Assembly (NCBI GenBank): GCA_004558145.1
Contig: SFDQ01000002.1
Coordinates: 186,001-250,000 of the forward strand
Reading direction: 5' to 3'
Source of the DNA: Oscillospiraceae bacterium
GTDB lineage: Bacteria > Bacillota_A > Clostridia > Oscillospirales > Ruminococcaceae
Length of the DNA stretch: 64,000 nucleotides
The notes below the pieces were generated by a model. That model saw only the letters and a list, made by a program, of their open reading frames with translations. It had not been told where the DNA came from and did no database searches. Within the stretch, counting starts at the first letter, position 1. Every line of letters starts with the position of its first letter. Below are positions 1 through 8,795 of this stretch, piece after piece. A program made the position numbers and the translations under genes.

Positions 1-804
1 CTCGCTGTCGGTCACCAGCACGGCGGCGGCCCGCGTGTCGTGCTCCGCCTGGCTGAGCAGGTCGGCGGCCACCTGGCGGGCATCGGAAGCGCCGTCCGCC
101 ACCACCAGGATCTCGCTGGGGCCGGCGATCATGTCGATGGCCACCCGCCCGAACACCTGGCGCTTGGCCTCGGCCACCCAGGCGTTGCCGGGGCCGACGA
201 TCTTATCCACCCGGGGCACGGTCTCGGTGCCGTATGCCAGCGCCGCCACCGCCTGGGCCCCGCCGGTGCGGAACACCCGGTCCACCCCGGCGATGCGGGC
301 GGCGGCCAGGATGACCGGGGAGATATCGCCGCCGGTGGGGGGCGAGACCATCACAATTTCCCGGCAGCCGGCGATTTTGGCGGGGATGCAGTTCATCAGC
401 ACGCTGGAGGGGTAGGCCGCCGTGCCGCCGGGCACATAGAGACCCACCTTCTCGATGGGCATGACCTTCTGGCCCAGCACCACGCCCTCCTCCTCGCTGA
501 CTACAAAGCTGTTGGTCAGCTGGCGGCGGTGGAAGGCGGCGATGCGGTCGGCCGCCTCTTTGAGCAGGTCGGCCAGGCCCGGCTCCAGGCTTGCCACTGC
601 CGCGTCCAGCTCCGCCCCGGTGACTTCCAGGGCGGCGAGGTCCGCGTGGTCGAACTGTTTGGCAAAGCGGAAGAGGGCTTTGTCGCCCTCGGCCTTCACC
701 GCCTCGATGATGCCCCGCACCGCCTCGGCCACATCGGCGGAGTCGTCGGTACGGGCGAAAATTTCCGCCGGGGAGAGCTTGTCGAAATCATACAGCTTTA
801 TCAT
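1..804 (-). CDS. hisD: Histidinol dehydrogenase, N-terminal 268 residues (cut by window edge)
   Basis: Catalyses the last two steps of histidine synthesis, oxidising L-histidinol to L-histidine with NAD+ and Zn2+ in the cytoplasm. Read on the minus strand it starts MIKLYDFDKLSPAEIFAR and carries the family signatures VPGGTAAYPSSVLMN, GPGNAWVAEAKRQV and IDMIAGPSEILV. The frame is still open at base 1; the family is usually about 430 residues, so roughly 160 C-terminal residues lie outside. The ATG overlaps the hisG stop by four bases (ATGA), so it is the third gene of a translationally coupled hisZ-hisG-hisD operon. Identification is firm; only the C-terminus is unseen. Confidence 0.96.
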   Translation of the reverse strand, partial: MIKLYDFDKLSPAEIFARTDDSADVAEAVRGIIEAVKAEGDKALFRFAKQFDHADLAALEVTGAELDAAVASLEPGLADLLKEAADRIAAFHRRQLTNSFVVSEEEGVVLGQKVMPIEKVGLYVPGGTAAYPSSVLMNCIPAKIAGCREIVMVSPPTGGDISPVILAAARIAGVDRVFRTGGAQAVAALAYGTETVPRVDKIVGPGNAWVAEAKRQVFGRVAIDMIAGPSEILVVADGASDARQVAADLLSQAEHDTRAAAVLVTDSE

Positions 805-1448
805 GCCTGTTCCTCCTTTTGGGCCGCGGCGTTTTCGGCCAGCAGCCGGGCCATGCGCCGGATGGCGTCGTTTTTGAACTTCCAGCTCACCTTGTTGGCG
901 ATGAGGCGGGCGCTCACCGGAACGATTTCGGCCTTCACCTCAAGGCCGTTCTCCGCCAGGGTGCGGCCCGTCTCCACGATGTCCACGATGACGTCTGAAA
1001 GCCCCAGCAGCGGGGCCAGCTCGATGGAGCCGTTGAGTTTTATCACGTCGATGTCCCGGCTGAGGGAAGCGTAGTAGCCCCGGGCGATGCGGGGGAACTT
1101 GGTGGCCACCCGCAGGGTGCGGGCCCCGTCGTCGTGAAAGTCGGCCTTGGCCGCCACGCACATGCGGCATCTGCCCACGCCCAGGTCCGCCAGTTCATAG
1201 ACGTCCGGCCGGTATTCCAGCAGGATGTCCTTGCCCGCCACCCCCACGTCGGCGGCCCCCCGCTCCACATAGATGGAGACGTCCGAGGGCTTGACCCAGA
1301 AGTAGCGCACCCCGGCTTCGGGGTTTTCAAACACCAGCTTGCGGTTTTCCTCCTCGATGGAGGGGCAGGCGTAGCCCGCCGCCTTGAAGCTGCGGTAGAC
1401 CGTTTCGCCCAGGCGGCCCTTGGGCAGGGCGATGTTCACCATGTTCAT
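801..1448 (-). CDS. hisG: ATP phosphoribosyltransferase, short catalytic form
   Basis: First enzyme of histidine synthesis; joins ATP and PRPP to give phosphoribosyl-ATP. At 215 residues it is the short form (HisGs), lacking the C-terminal regulatory ACT-like domain of the roughly 300-residue long form. Short HisG needs the HisZ partner, which is encoded directly upstream and overlaps by four bases. The segment GLSDVIVDIVETGRTL is the typical PRPP-binding region. It begins MNMVNIALPKGRLGE, as the family does. Part of the hisZ-hisG-hisD operon; overlaps at both ends suggest tight stoichiometry. Feedback inhibition by histidine would be expected through HisZ (family knowledge). Confidence 0.97.
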   Translation of the reverse strand: MNMVNIALPKGRLGETVYRSFKAAGYACPSIEEENRKLVFENPEAGVRYFWVKPSDVSIYVERGAADVGVAGKDILLEYRPDVYELADLGVGRCRMCVAAKADFHDDGARTLRVATKFPRIARGYYASLSRDIDVIKLNGSIELAPLLGLSDVIVDIVETGRTLAENGLEVKAEIVPVSARLIANKVSWKFKNDAIRRMARLLAENAAAQKEEQA

Positions 1449-2542
1449 TCGCCGCCCCCCTCCTTTCGCAGGTCCAGCAGGCGCTTGTAGCCCGCCTCCG
1501 GCATCTGCCGCTCGGCCCGCACCGTCTGCCCCGCGGCCACCAGCGCGTCGGTCTCGGCGGCGACCCTCGCCGCGCTCACCGAGTCGTCGTAGAGCACCAG
1601 CACGTCCACCTCGTCCTGGGCGGGGGCGCCGAAGCGCTCCAGCTGGTCCAGATAGACGGCGAAGCCGATGGCCCCGCCGGCGCGGCCCATGCGGTGGAGC
1701 AGGTGGTCGTAGCGCCCGCCCGCCAGCACGCCGGCGGCAAGGCCGGGCACAAAGCCCCGGAAGATGACGCCGCTGTAATAGTTCATGTCGTTGGCGATGG
1801 AAAAATCCAGCCGCAGATGTTCCGCAAGGCCCCGCTGCTCCATCAGGGCGCAGAGCTCTTTCAGCTCCCGCAGGGCGGTGACCATCCGCTGGTTTTCCGC
1901 CAGGGGTTCCAGCGCCGCCAGCGCCGGGGTGGGCCTGTCGTAGAGAAGGGCCAGCCGGCTCAGGGTCTGCGCCGCTTTTTCGGGCAGCTGCCCCTCAGCG
2001 GCAAGGCGCTCCAGCGCGGGGGTGTTCTTCGCCCCCATGGCCGCCAGCGCCCGGCGGCGGGTCTCGTCGGGCAGGTCCAGCCCTTCCAGCAGCCCCGCCA
2101 CAAAGCCCTGGTGGCTCACGTCCAGCAGGTATTCCGGGCTGATGACCGCGAGGCTCTTTGCCGCCAGCATCAGCACCTCGCCCTCGGCGGCGGCATCCAG
2201 GCTGCCGATGCACTCAAGGCCCGTCTGGGGTATCTCCCGGAAGCCCCCGGCGGTGGCGGAGGGCCGGTAGACGTTCTCATTGTAATACACCTTCTGCAGC
2301 CCCGGCCCGCCGCGCCCGTTCTTTAAAATGGAGAGGGTCACGTCGGGCTTCAGGGCCATCAGCTTGCCGTCCAGGTCGGTGAAGGTGAGGATGTTCTCGC
2401 TGAGCAGAAAGCTCTTGTTGCGCACATAGAGGTCGTATTCCTCAAACTTGCTCATCTTGTACGGCTGGTAGCCGTAGCTGCGGTAAAGCCCCCGCAGCCG
2501 GAAGGCCGTCTCCTCGTTTTTCTGCAAAAGGCCGCTGTTCAT
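1445..2542 (-). CDS. hisZ: ATP phosphoribosyltransferase regulatory subunit HisZ
   Basis: A histidyl-tRNA synthetase-like class II fold that has lost aminoacylation and acts as the regulatory subunit of short HisG. The chosen ATG gives 365 residues beginning MNSGLLQKNEE, preceded by a GGGGAGGGG-type ribosome site. The frame stays open another 43 codons upstream but that part runs over the promoter, so the longer start is rejected. LMALKPDVTLSILKN resembles class II motif 2. First gene of the his operon, about 50 bases behind a near-consensus promoter. HisZ versus a true HisS is decided by the length and by the adjacent short hisG. Confidence 0.93.
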   Translation of the reverse strand: MNSGLLQKNEETAFRLRGLYRSYGYQPYKMSKFEEYDLYVRNKSFLLSENILTFTDLDGKLMALKPDVTLSILKNGRGGPGLQKVYYNENVYRPSATAGGFREIPQTGLECIGSLDAAAEGEVLMLAAKSLAVISPEYLLDVSHQGFVAGLLEGLDLPDETRRRALAAMGAKNTPALERLAAEGQLPEKAAQTLSRLALLYDRPTPALAALEPLAENQRMVTALRELKELCALMEQRGLAEHLRLDFSIANDMNYYSGVIFRGFVPGLAAGVLAGGRYDHLLHRMGRAGGAIGFAVYLDQLERFGAPAQDEVDVLVLYDDSVSAARVAAETDALVAAGQTVRAERQMPEAGYKRLLDLRKEGGGE

Positions 2543-2599
2543 GCAGGGCTCCCCTCCCCTTTTGCCCGCCGGGCGGGCAGTTCGCTTTAGTATGATAAC

Positions 2600-2628
2600 A
2601 TAATAAAGCAGCAATGGGGCAATGTCAA
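2600..2628 (-). promoter_or_regulatory. Promoter of the hisZ-hisG-hisD operon
   Basis: On the minus strand TTGACA (2623-2628) and TATTAT (2600-2605) are 17 bases apart, a near-perfect sigma-A promoter. It sits directly downstream of the terminator of the preceding gene. No histidine-rich leader peptide or T-box sequence is visible in the short untranslated region. Confidence 0.85.
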
Positions 2629-2640
2629 GGAAATTTCTTG

Positions 2641-2679
2641 TGAAAAAAGCCGCCCTGTGAGCAAAACTCACAGGGCGGC
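2641..2679 (-). terminator. Intrinsic terminator of the SUFU-like gene
   Basis: A 13-base-pair stem (2649-2661 with 2667-2679, loop CAAAA) is followed on the minus strand by a run of six T. It lies 14 bases past the stop of the large gene at 2693-6619 and just before the his promoter. Confidence 0.9.
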
Positions 2680-2692
2680 AGGAGAGATTTTA

Positions 2693-5600
2693 TTAGAGGG
2701 TCAGCCGAACGGGCCGCCGCCCGGCAAGGGCAAGGGCCAGGCGGTCACGGTCGGCAAGGGTGGTTTTCGGCGGAACATCGGGCAGGGTGAACTCCACCCA
2801 GCCGCAGCCCAGGGCGGCGGGCACCGCGCCGTACTGCTGGTACCACCGGCGGGCCAGCGCGGCAAGGCGGGGGCCGCTCTCGCCCAGGGGCAGCTTTTCA
2901 AAGACCTCCCAGGGGGCCGACGCGGGCACCCGGGCCAGCACCACCGGGCGGGTGAGGCCGTCCTCGCCCCAGAGACGGGCAAAGGGCTTGGTGCCGGCCG
3001 CGGGCTCCTGCGGCAGGGGCAGGTCCCGCAGGCTCTGCCACAGGCCGTCCTCCGCCGCCAGAAACAGGGGGATGTAGCCGTCCCGGATGGCCTGCCGCCG
3101 GGTGTAGCCAAAGTCCGCCAGCAGGGGGTCGGGGTCCTTCATGGGCGGGAAGTAGCAGTTCTCCCCTTCCAGCTGTTCCATCAGGGCGGCGGCCGCCTCG
3201 GGGGGCTGGCCGTCCCCCGGGATGTCCTGGGCCATCCAGCTTGCGCGGCGGCGGTCCATCAGCGCGGCCATGCCCTGATAATAGTCCTCGTTGAAGGGCA
3301 CGAAGAGATAGGCCTCGTCCTGGAACTCGTCGGACTGGTAGCGCACCGGCCCGAAATGGTCCAAAGACCAGTTATCGATGTCGCTGGGGAAGGAGGGCGC
3401 TTCGTTCTCTCCATAATAATAGGAAGCGAAGGCCTGCCCCTCCTCGCTGAACAGGTTCGACCACAGCTTGCCGCCCAGCGCGTCCCGGACGAAGGGGCGC
3501 AGGTCGGTGCCCGCGCCGTCCTGCCGGACGGCCCCCGCCAGCGCGCCGTGCTGGGCCAGGAACTCCCCGCTCATCAGGCCCCGCTCGATGCACCAGCGCA
3601 GGTAGATGGCCATATGGTCATAAACGGCGATGGGCTCCACCGCCAGATGCTTCCGGCGCAGGCTCTGCAGGTGCCATTCGGCGTTGTCCAGCAGAAAGGC
3701 GTCGGCGGGCTGTTCTTCCAGGGCGGCGCAGGGCCGGTCGGGCATCACCACGAAGCTGACGCCGTTCATGTGGTCCAGCAGGGCCTCGGCGCCCTTTTCC
3801 TGCTTGTATTCCATCTCCGCCCGGTAGAGAGGGATGACCTGATAGATGTTGATCTCGTCCCCGTCGGGCAGGGGGCAGACATCGCCGCCGGGCAGCGCCC
3901 CCTGCAGGCCCACCAGCAGCGCGGCGCACAGGCCGGTGTCCGGGGCGTAGGGCTCCTGATTGTCCACCGTGTGGCCCCATCCCAGCCAGGTGTTGCAGGC
4001 GCCGGGCAGCCGCGCCAGGCTTTTCAGCAGCCGCAGCGGCCAGTACCAGCGCTCGTCCTGCAAGGACTCCTGATCCAGCTTCCAGTAATCGGGCAGGGCG
4101 ATGGCCAGCTCCGCCCGCTCCAGCCGGTGCTCGGCCAGCTCGGGAGGCACGTTCATCCGCCGCGCGCCCATGCCCATGGTGATGATGGTGTAGAAATTGC
4201 GGTCGTCATCCGGCGGCACGACGCACAGGTCCACGTGGATGTCCGGCGAGACCAGCTCGTGCAGCACCTGGTCGAAGGGCCCCACATGGCGGCGGATGTG
4301 CTCCTCCACCAGCTCCATCTGGTGCTCGGTGTAGACCCACTGGGGCGTGGGCTCTTCCTCATCTTCCGGCTGCTCCGGCCGGTTCATCCACTCGCAGGAG
4401 ACGGCATTGCCCGCCTCGTCCAAAACCGTCTGGAAGCGGCCGTCGGCGTTGCCCTTGGTGTGGCCCAGCAGCCGCACGCTGCGGTCCAGCCCGAAGAGCA
4501 CCGTTTCCAGCCTGCCCGGTTTGCCCTCCGGGTCGGTGAGGTCCAGCCATTCGCCGCTGTCCAGCCGGTCCCGCTGGCAGTGCAGCCAGTCCCGCCCCAG
4601 CTTGGAGAGGCCCGCCTCGTTCATCAGGAACAGCACGTCCAGCCGGCGGCCCCGCACCGTGCGGTGGAAGGAGCAGTAGGGGGCGTTGGGGGTGTAGTCC
4701 TCTTCGTCGGGGGCGAACAGTTCAAAGAAGGCCTCAAGACCCGCCTTGTCCAGCACGATGCAGGAGATGGCCTGCAGCTTGGCCGCCGCGCCCTCGTCCT
4801 GCCCGGCCTGCAGCTTCTGGTCGAAGTCCGGGTCAATCCAGTGGTTCTCCATCTGTTCCAGCGTCGCGCCCGCCTCGATCTCCCGGCGCAGGGTGAGAAA
4901 CTCGTAGTCGCCGGGCACCAGTTCAAGGCCCTGCTCCACAGCCGCCAGGGCAGCCTCCTTCTCACCGAAGTGGCTGCGGAGTTTGGCCGTCAGCAGCCAG
5001 GCCCAGGGGTAGTCCGGCTCCTCCACGGTGCCCTGCTCGGCGTACTTTCTCGCCTCTTCCAGCCGCCCGCAGTACATCAGCGAGGCGGCGTAGCGGTAGT
5101 ACCAGGTGCCGCAGCCCTTGGCCGCCGGCTCGGAGTCGGGCATCCACTGGGAGGCCCGGTAGTAGTATTCGTACTCGTCCACGTTCAGGCAGGCGTAGGC
5201 GTACCACAGGGCGATCTGCAGGTCCCGCCGGGCCTGACGCTCGGTGAAGCGGCCATCCTTCTTGCCCTTTTCGATGAAGTCGGTGAGGTATTGCAGCACC
5301 TGATAGAAGTAGCCGCTGCTGGCTTCCAGATAGCTCTCCATGGTCTCGATGTCCTGGGGGGAGAGCAGCGAGCCGGTCTCGGGGTGCACCTCGGGCTCCT
5401 TTTCGTCCTCGGCGTTCCACAGGCGCACGGTTCCCACGTCCCGCCGGAAGGAGTGGAAGGAACCCCAGGCAAGGCCGGAGGCGGCGAAGAAGGCCGCCGC
5501 CGCGTCCAGCACGGCGGGCAGGTCCCAGGCGATGAGGTCCAGATAGCCGCAGAACAGGCCCATGGCCCCGCCCAGCAGGGTCACCTTCTCTTCGCCCAGG

Positions 5601-6619
5601 GCAGCCAGGGTCTCTTCCAGCTGCCCGCGCAGGGCAAAGGCCTGCTGTCCCCGCTCCTCGGGAGAAACGCCCTCCAGCGGCCAGCAGATGAAGCCCGCCG
5701 CCGCGCCGTCGTCGTGGAGCAGGTCCACCGCGGCGCTCTCCCCCGCCAGATACTGGCGCACCAGCGCCGGGCAGCGGGTGGAGCCGGCGATGACATCCAG
5801 CCGCCAGTCGGCGTCCGGGTCCTCGTTGGGCTCCAGGTGATAGGTGACGTAGCTGTTTTCCAGGCAGGGGGCGGGGTCCGCCGTTTCGCCCTGCTCCGGC
5901 GCGCCGGGCACATCCTCCATGGAGGCGAGGTCCACCAGCACCTTCCAATGCCGGGCCAGCTGCGGGGGCGTTTGACGGACGAATCGGATCAGCTGGAACA
6001 GCCGCGCCCGGTCGCCCTCGGGGGAGAGGATGAGCTCATACCCTTCGCCCCGGCGCAGAGAGAAATGCGGCTGAGCAAAGGCGCAGCACAGCGCGCCCTC
6101 CGTCAGTGCCCGGGCCTCGTTCTGCTCTCCCGCGTCCAACAGGCGGCGCACTTGCTCCTCACGGCGGGCAAACTCCGCCCAGGCCTCGATGACCCGGCGC
6201 TGGAAGGGCCGTTCGAACCGGGGCAGGGTGAGCCGGCGGCGGCAGTCGTCGATGAGCTGGCGCACATCTTCCCGGCTGTTGAGCTTGGGCGAATCGCCGG
6301 GGTGAAGTTCCAGCGCCCGCTCCAGATAGCCGAGGGCCGCGCCCTCCCGGTCAAGATAATAGCAGGCGTAGCCCATGCGGAAATTCCAGCTGTAAGGGTC
6401 GGGGCAGTCGGACTCGTGGGCGGCCATCAGCCGGATGGCCCGCCGCAGCAGCTCACGGCCTTCCGGCTCGGCGGGCTGGGCCAGATTGTTATGGGCCCGG
6501 GCCAGTTCCATATCGGTGGCGGCGGTGCGCTGCTCTTCGGGCAGTGCTTCCAGCGCCTGGACGATCTTCTCGTGTTCCTCCGCCTCATGCCACAGGCGGC
6601 ACTGTTCCAAAAGGTCCAT
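2693..6619 (-). CDS. Large TPR / suppressor-of-fused-like multidomain protein
   Basis: A 1308-residue soluble protein with no signal peptide or membrane segment. Residues about 1-150 and 440-600 look like TPR helices (for example YLDREGAALGYLERALELHPGD). Residues about 765-950 resemble the bacterial SUFU domain: an HVDLCVVPP strand near 800, GHTVDN near 880 and EINIYQVIPL near 923. The last 130 residues (GYIPLFLAAEDGLW onward) resemble DUF4253, less surely. SUFU and related domains are known from immunity proteins of polymorphic toxin systems and fused multi-domain versions exist, but no toxin gene is visible here, so the role is open. Single-gene transcription unit with its own promoter and terminator. 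Function not assigned. Confidence 0.7.
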   Translation of the reverse strand: MDLLEQCRLWHEAEEHEKIVQALEALPEEQRTAATDMELARAHNNLAQPAEPEGRELLRRAIRLMAAHESDCPDPYSWNFRMGYACYYLDREGAALGYLERALELHPGDSPKLNSREDVRQLIDDCRRRLTLPRFERPFQRRVIEAWAEFARREEQVRRLLDAGEQNEARALTEGALCCAFAQPHFSLRRGEGYELILSPEGDRARLFQLIRFVRQTPPQLARHWKVLVDLASMEDVPGAPEQGETADPAPCLENSYVTYHLEPNEDPDADWRLDVIAGSTRCPALVRQYLAGESAAVDLLHDDGAAAGFICWPLEGVSPEERGQQAFALRGQLEETLAALGEEKVTLLGGAMGLFCGYLDLIAWDLPAVLDAAAAFFAASGLAWGSFHSFRRDVGTVRLWNAEDEKEPEVHPETGSLLSPQDIETMESYLEASSGYFYQVLQYLTDFIEKGKKDGRFTERQARRDLQIALWYAYACLNVDEYEYYYRASQWMPDSEPAAKGCGTWYYRYAASLMYCGRLEEARKYAEQGTVEEPDYPWAWLLTAKLRSHFGEKEAALAAVEQGLELVPGDYEFLTLRREIEAGATLEQMENHWIDPDFDQKLQAGQDEGAAAKLQAISCIVLDKAGLEAFFELFAPDEEDYTPNAPYCSFHRTVRGRRLDVLFLMNEAGLSKLGRDWLHCQRDRLDSGEWLDLTDPEGKPGRLETVLFGLDRSVRLLGHTKGNADGRFQTVLDEAGNAVSCEWMNRPEQPEDEEEPTPQWVYTEHQMELVEEHIRRHVGPFDQVLHELVSPDIHVDLCVVPPDDDRNFYTIITMGMGARRMNVPPELAEHRLERAELAIALPDYWKLDQESLQDERWYWPLRLLKSLARLPGACNTWLGWGHTVDNQEPYAPDTGLCAALLVGLQGALPGGDVCPLPDGDEINIYQVIPLYRAEMEYKQEKGAEALLDHMNGVSFVVMPDRPCAALEEQPADAFLLDNAEWHLQSLRRKHLAVEPIAVYDHMAIYLRWCIERGLMSGEFLAQHGALAGAVRQDGAGTDLRPFVRDALGGKLWSNLFSEEGQAFASYYYGENEAPSFPSDIDNWSLDHFGPVRYQSDEFQDEAYLFVPFNEDYYQGMAALMDRRRASWMAQDIPGDGQPPEAAAALMEQLEGENCYFPPMKDPDPLLADFGYTRRQAIRDGYIPLFLAAEDGLWQSLRDLPLPQEPAAGTKPFARLWGEDGLTRPVVLARVPASAPWEVFEKLPLGESGPRLAALARRWYQQYGAVPAALGCGWVEFTLPDVPPKTTLADRDRLALALAGRRPVRLTL

Positions 6620-6670
6620 GGGGGTGCGGTCCTCCTTTTTGCCCGCAGCGGGGCGTGTATTCTAATTTCG

Positions 6671-6699
6671 ATTATATCGAAAGCGGCGGCAAAACACAA
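6671..6699 (-). promoter_or_regulatory. Probable promoter of the SUFU-like gene
   Basis: Perfect TATAAT on the minus strand (6671-6676) with a weak TTGTGT (6694-6699) 17 bases upstream, about 50 bases before the start codon in an otherwise AT-rich gap. Confidence 0.6.
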
Positions 6700-6775
6700 T
6701 GGAGCAAAAAGACAAAATTTTTCGATTGTTTTTATTTTGCAGCGCACACCGGCCCTTTGCCCGGTTTGGCAACAG

Positions 6776-6810
6776 AAAAAGCCCCGGAACCAAACGGTTC
6801 CGGGGCTTTT
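6776..6810 (-). terminator. Terminator of rplM-rpsI
   Basis: Perfect 11-base-pair stem 6781-6791 with 6796-6806, loop AAAC, flanked by A and T runs, 20 bases past the rpsI stop. The symmetrical runs would allow function on either strand, but only the minus-strand genes need it. Confidence 0.9.
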
Positions 6811-6829
6811 GAAGCAAAGGGTTCTGAAA

Positions 6830-7228
6830 TCAGCGCTTGCTGAACTGGGGAGCCCGACGGGCAGCCTTCAGACCGTACTTCTTGCGCTCCTTCATACGAG
6901 GATCGCGGGTCAGGAAGCCAGCCTTCTTCAGAGCAGGACGCAGGTTCTCGTCGTACTGCAGCAGGGCGCGGCTCAGGCCGTGACGGATGGCGCCGGCCTG
7001 GCCAGCAACACCGCCGCCGTTCACGCGGACCACGATGTCGAACTTGCCTTCGACCTCGGCCACAGCCAGGGGCTGACGAACGATCAGCTTCAGGGTCTCC
7101 AGGCCAAAGTAATCGTCGATGTCACGATCGTTGATGGTGATCTTGCCGGTGCCGGTGTAGACGCGAACGCGGGCAACGGAATTCTTACGACGACCGGTGC
7201 CGTAGAAATAAGGTTTCGTCTCGTACAT
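6830..7228 (-). CDS. rpsI: 30S ribosomal protein S9
   Basis: Small-subunit ribosomal protein whose C-terminal tail reaches the P site. The 132 residues contain FYGTGRRKNSVARVR at the N-terminus, GGGVAGQAGAIRHGL in the middle and the diagnostic KKYGLKAARRAPQFSKR tail. Follows rplM after 16 bases with a ribosome site in the gap, the classical L13-S9 pair. Expected to be strongly expressed and growth-rate controlled from the rplM promoter. Confidence 0.98.
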   Translation of the reverse strand: MYETKPYFYGTGRRKNSVARVRVYTGTGKITINDRDIDDYFGLETLKLIVRQPLAVAEVEGKFDIVVRVNGGGVAGQAGAIRHGLSRALLQYDENLRPALKKAGFLTRDPRMKERKKYGLKAARRAPQFSKR

Positions 7229-7244
7229 ATTCTATTGCCTCCTA

Positions 7245-7673
7245 TTAAAACTCGTAGACTTCGGGCTTCTGGGCGGCGTTCAGGTGCTCAGCGTCCTTGT
7301 AGCAGCGCAGGCGGGTCATGGCCTTGGCGCCCAGGGTGTTGGCGGGGATCATGCCCTTCACCGCAACGTACATGGCCTTGTCGCTGTTCTCAGCCATCAG
7401 GGTCTTGTACTGGGTCTCTTTCAGGCCACCGATCCAGCCGGAATGGGTGCGGTAGTACTTCTTCTCCAGCTTCTTGCCGGTGAGGACCGCCTGGTCGCAG
7501 TTGATGATGATGACATGGTCGCCGCAGTCCACATTGGGGGTGAAGGTGACCTTGTTCTTGCCGCGCAGCAGCACGGCGGCTTTGGCGGCAACGCGGCCGA
7601 GGGGCTTGCCCGCGGCGTCGATCACATACCACTTGCGCTCGGTCTGGGCGGGTTTAGCGAGAGTAGTGCTCAT
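7245..7673 (-). CDS. rplM: 50S ribosomal protein L13
   Basis: Early-assembling large-subunit protein. The 142-residue reading from ATG 7673 matches the usual length and is preceded by AGGAGG; the open frame upstream runs into the promoter and is rejected. Typical segments are KWYVIDAAGKPLGR, VDCGDHVIIINCD and GGLKETQYKTLMA. First gene of the rplM-rpsI operon. Confidence 0.98.
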   Translation of the reverse strand: MSTTLAKPAQTERKWYVIDAAGKPLGRVAAKAAVLLRGKNKVTFTPNVDCGDHVIIINCDQAVLTGKKLEKKYYRTHSGWIGGLKETQYKTLMAENSDKAMYVAVKGMIPANTLGAKAMTRLRCYKDAEHLNAAQKPEVYEF

Positions 7674-7748
7674 TTGCTGTTCCTCCTGATTTTCTTTTCG
7701 TGCCAAAAGGCGCGTGAATGCGGTTTGGCGCACATCGGCGCAAGGTTG

Positions 7749-7777
7749 ATTATAACCGAAAGCCAAAGCCGCGTCAA
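7749..7777 (-). promoter_or_regulatory. Promoter of rplM-rpsI
   Basis: TTGACG (7772-7777) and perfect TATAAT (7749-7754) separated by 17 bases on the minus strand. About 75 bases of leader follow. The leader holds a short imperfect inverted repeat (GTGCGCCAAA against TTTTGGCAC, about 7700-7728) that could be an L13-type autoregulatory element, but I cannot confirm this. Confidence 0.85.
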
Positions 7778-7802
7778 GCACTTTTTTCGATTATTTTGAT
7801 TT

Positions 7803-7864
7803 AATCCCGGCTCGCTCGCTCATTCTCTCTCATACTCTCTTATTCTCTCGTTTGCTCACTTTCT
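7803..7864 (+). other. Pyrimidine-rich low-complexity stretch
   Basis: Between the rplM and ttcA promoters the plus strand is a run of CTCG, CTCT and CATT-like units, with very few purines. No reading frame, hairpin or known motif is seen. Together with the two promoters it fills the gene-free gap 7674-7999. Confidence 0.5.
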
Positions 7865-7889
7865 ATTTTTTCAAATTTTCGCGCAAAGT

Positions 7890-7919
7890 TTGTGCAGATT
7901 GCCCCGTATGTGGTATAAT
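7890..7919 (+). promoter_or_regulatory. Promoter of the ttcA-alr group
   Basis: Extended minus-10 TGGTATAAT ending at 7919; the minus-35 (TTGTGC, 7890-7895, 18-base spacer) is weak, which is usual with an extended minus-10. Confidence 0.7.
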
Positions 7920-7999
7920 GACCGGGAAAAGCGCCTCTTTGCCCCTTGCGGCATGGAGCGCTCGTCTTTATAATACATTATATGGAAGGGGGCTGCCCC

Positions 8000-8749
8000 A
8001 TGCAGCGTCTGGAAGGACTGATGCGCAAAGCCATTCAGGAATACGGCATGATCGCGCCCGGCGACCGGGTGTGCGTGGGCGTTTCCGGCGGCAAGGACAG
8101 CGTGGCCCTCACGGTGGGCCTTGCCCGCCTGCGGGAGTATCTGGGCATCCCCTTCGAGGTGGTGGCCGTGAGCCTGGACCCCCAGTTCGGGAACGTCCCC
8201 ACGGATTACTCGCCGCTGGAACAGCTGTTCGCGGAGTATAACGTGGAGTACCACATCCGCCGCAGCGAGATCGGCCACGTGGTGTTCGACCTGCGCCAGG
8301 AGAAGAACCCCTGCGCCCTCTGCGCCAAGATGCGCCGGGGCCTGCTGCACAACACCGCGAAAGAGCTGGGCTGCAACCGGGTGGCCCTGGGCCATCACCT
8401 GGACGACGCTGTGGAGACCTTTTACATGAACCTCTGGGGCGAGGGGCGGCTGGGCTGCTTTTCGCCGGTGACCTGGCTTTCCCGCAAAGAGCTTTACCTC
8501 ATCCGGCCCATGGTGCTGGCCACCGAGGCCGAGGTGCGCCGGGCGGTGCGGGAGCTGGACCTGCCGGTGGTGAAGAGCGCCTGCCCCGCGGACGGCGCCA
8601 CCCGCCGCCAGGAAATGAAAGATTACGTGGCGGCCATGGCCAAAAAGGACCCGGCCTTCCGCCAGAAGATGCTGGGAGCCCTGCAGGATGCCGGTCTGGA
8701 CGGCTGGGCTCCCTTGCCCGGCACCGAAGGCCGCAGAGCCCGCCGGTGA
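8000..8749 (+). CDS. ttcA: TtcA-family tRNA 2-thiocytidine synthetase
   Basis: ATP-dependent thiolase that, in characterised members, makes 2-thiocytidine at position 32 of some tRNAs. The PP-loop SGGKDS is at residues 29-34 and the CALC pair (Cys105, Cys108) plus a later Cys in VVKSACPADG supply the usual iron-sulphur ligands. 249 residues from ATG 8000, which has GAAGGGGG upstream; the 18-codon longer frame has no ribosome site. The next gene, alr, starts about 46 bases on, so they are likely cotranscribed. Among TtcA/TilS/CTU1-type PP-loop enzymes TtcA fits best on length and the CxxC. Confidence 0.87.
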   Translation: MQRLEGLMRKAIQEYGMIAPGDRVCVGVSGGKDSVALTVGLARLREYLGIPFEVVAVSLDPQFGNVPTDYSPLEQLFAEYNVEYHIRRSEIGHVVFDLRQEKNPCALCAKMRRGLLHNTAKELGCNRVALGHHLDDAVETFYMNLWGEGRLGCFSPVTWLSRKELYLIRPMVLATEAEVRRAVRELDLPVVKSACPADGATRRQEMKDYVAAMAKKDPAFRQKMLGALQDAGLDGWAPLPGTEGRRARR

Positions 8750-8795
8750 GCGCGGGCCATTCCGCCGCCTGATGGCGGCAAGCGAGGTGTTACCA

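Noticed and set aside
2657..7483. A 1608-codon open frame on the plus strand
   Set aside because: It lies antisense to the SUFU-like gene, rpsI and rplM, has no ribosome site and its translation is a low-complexity His/Gly/Gln/Arg mix caused by GC-rich codon bias on the other strand.
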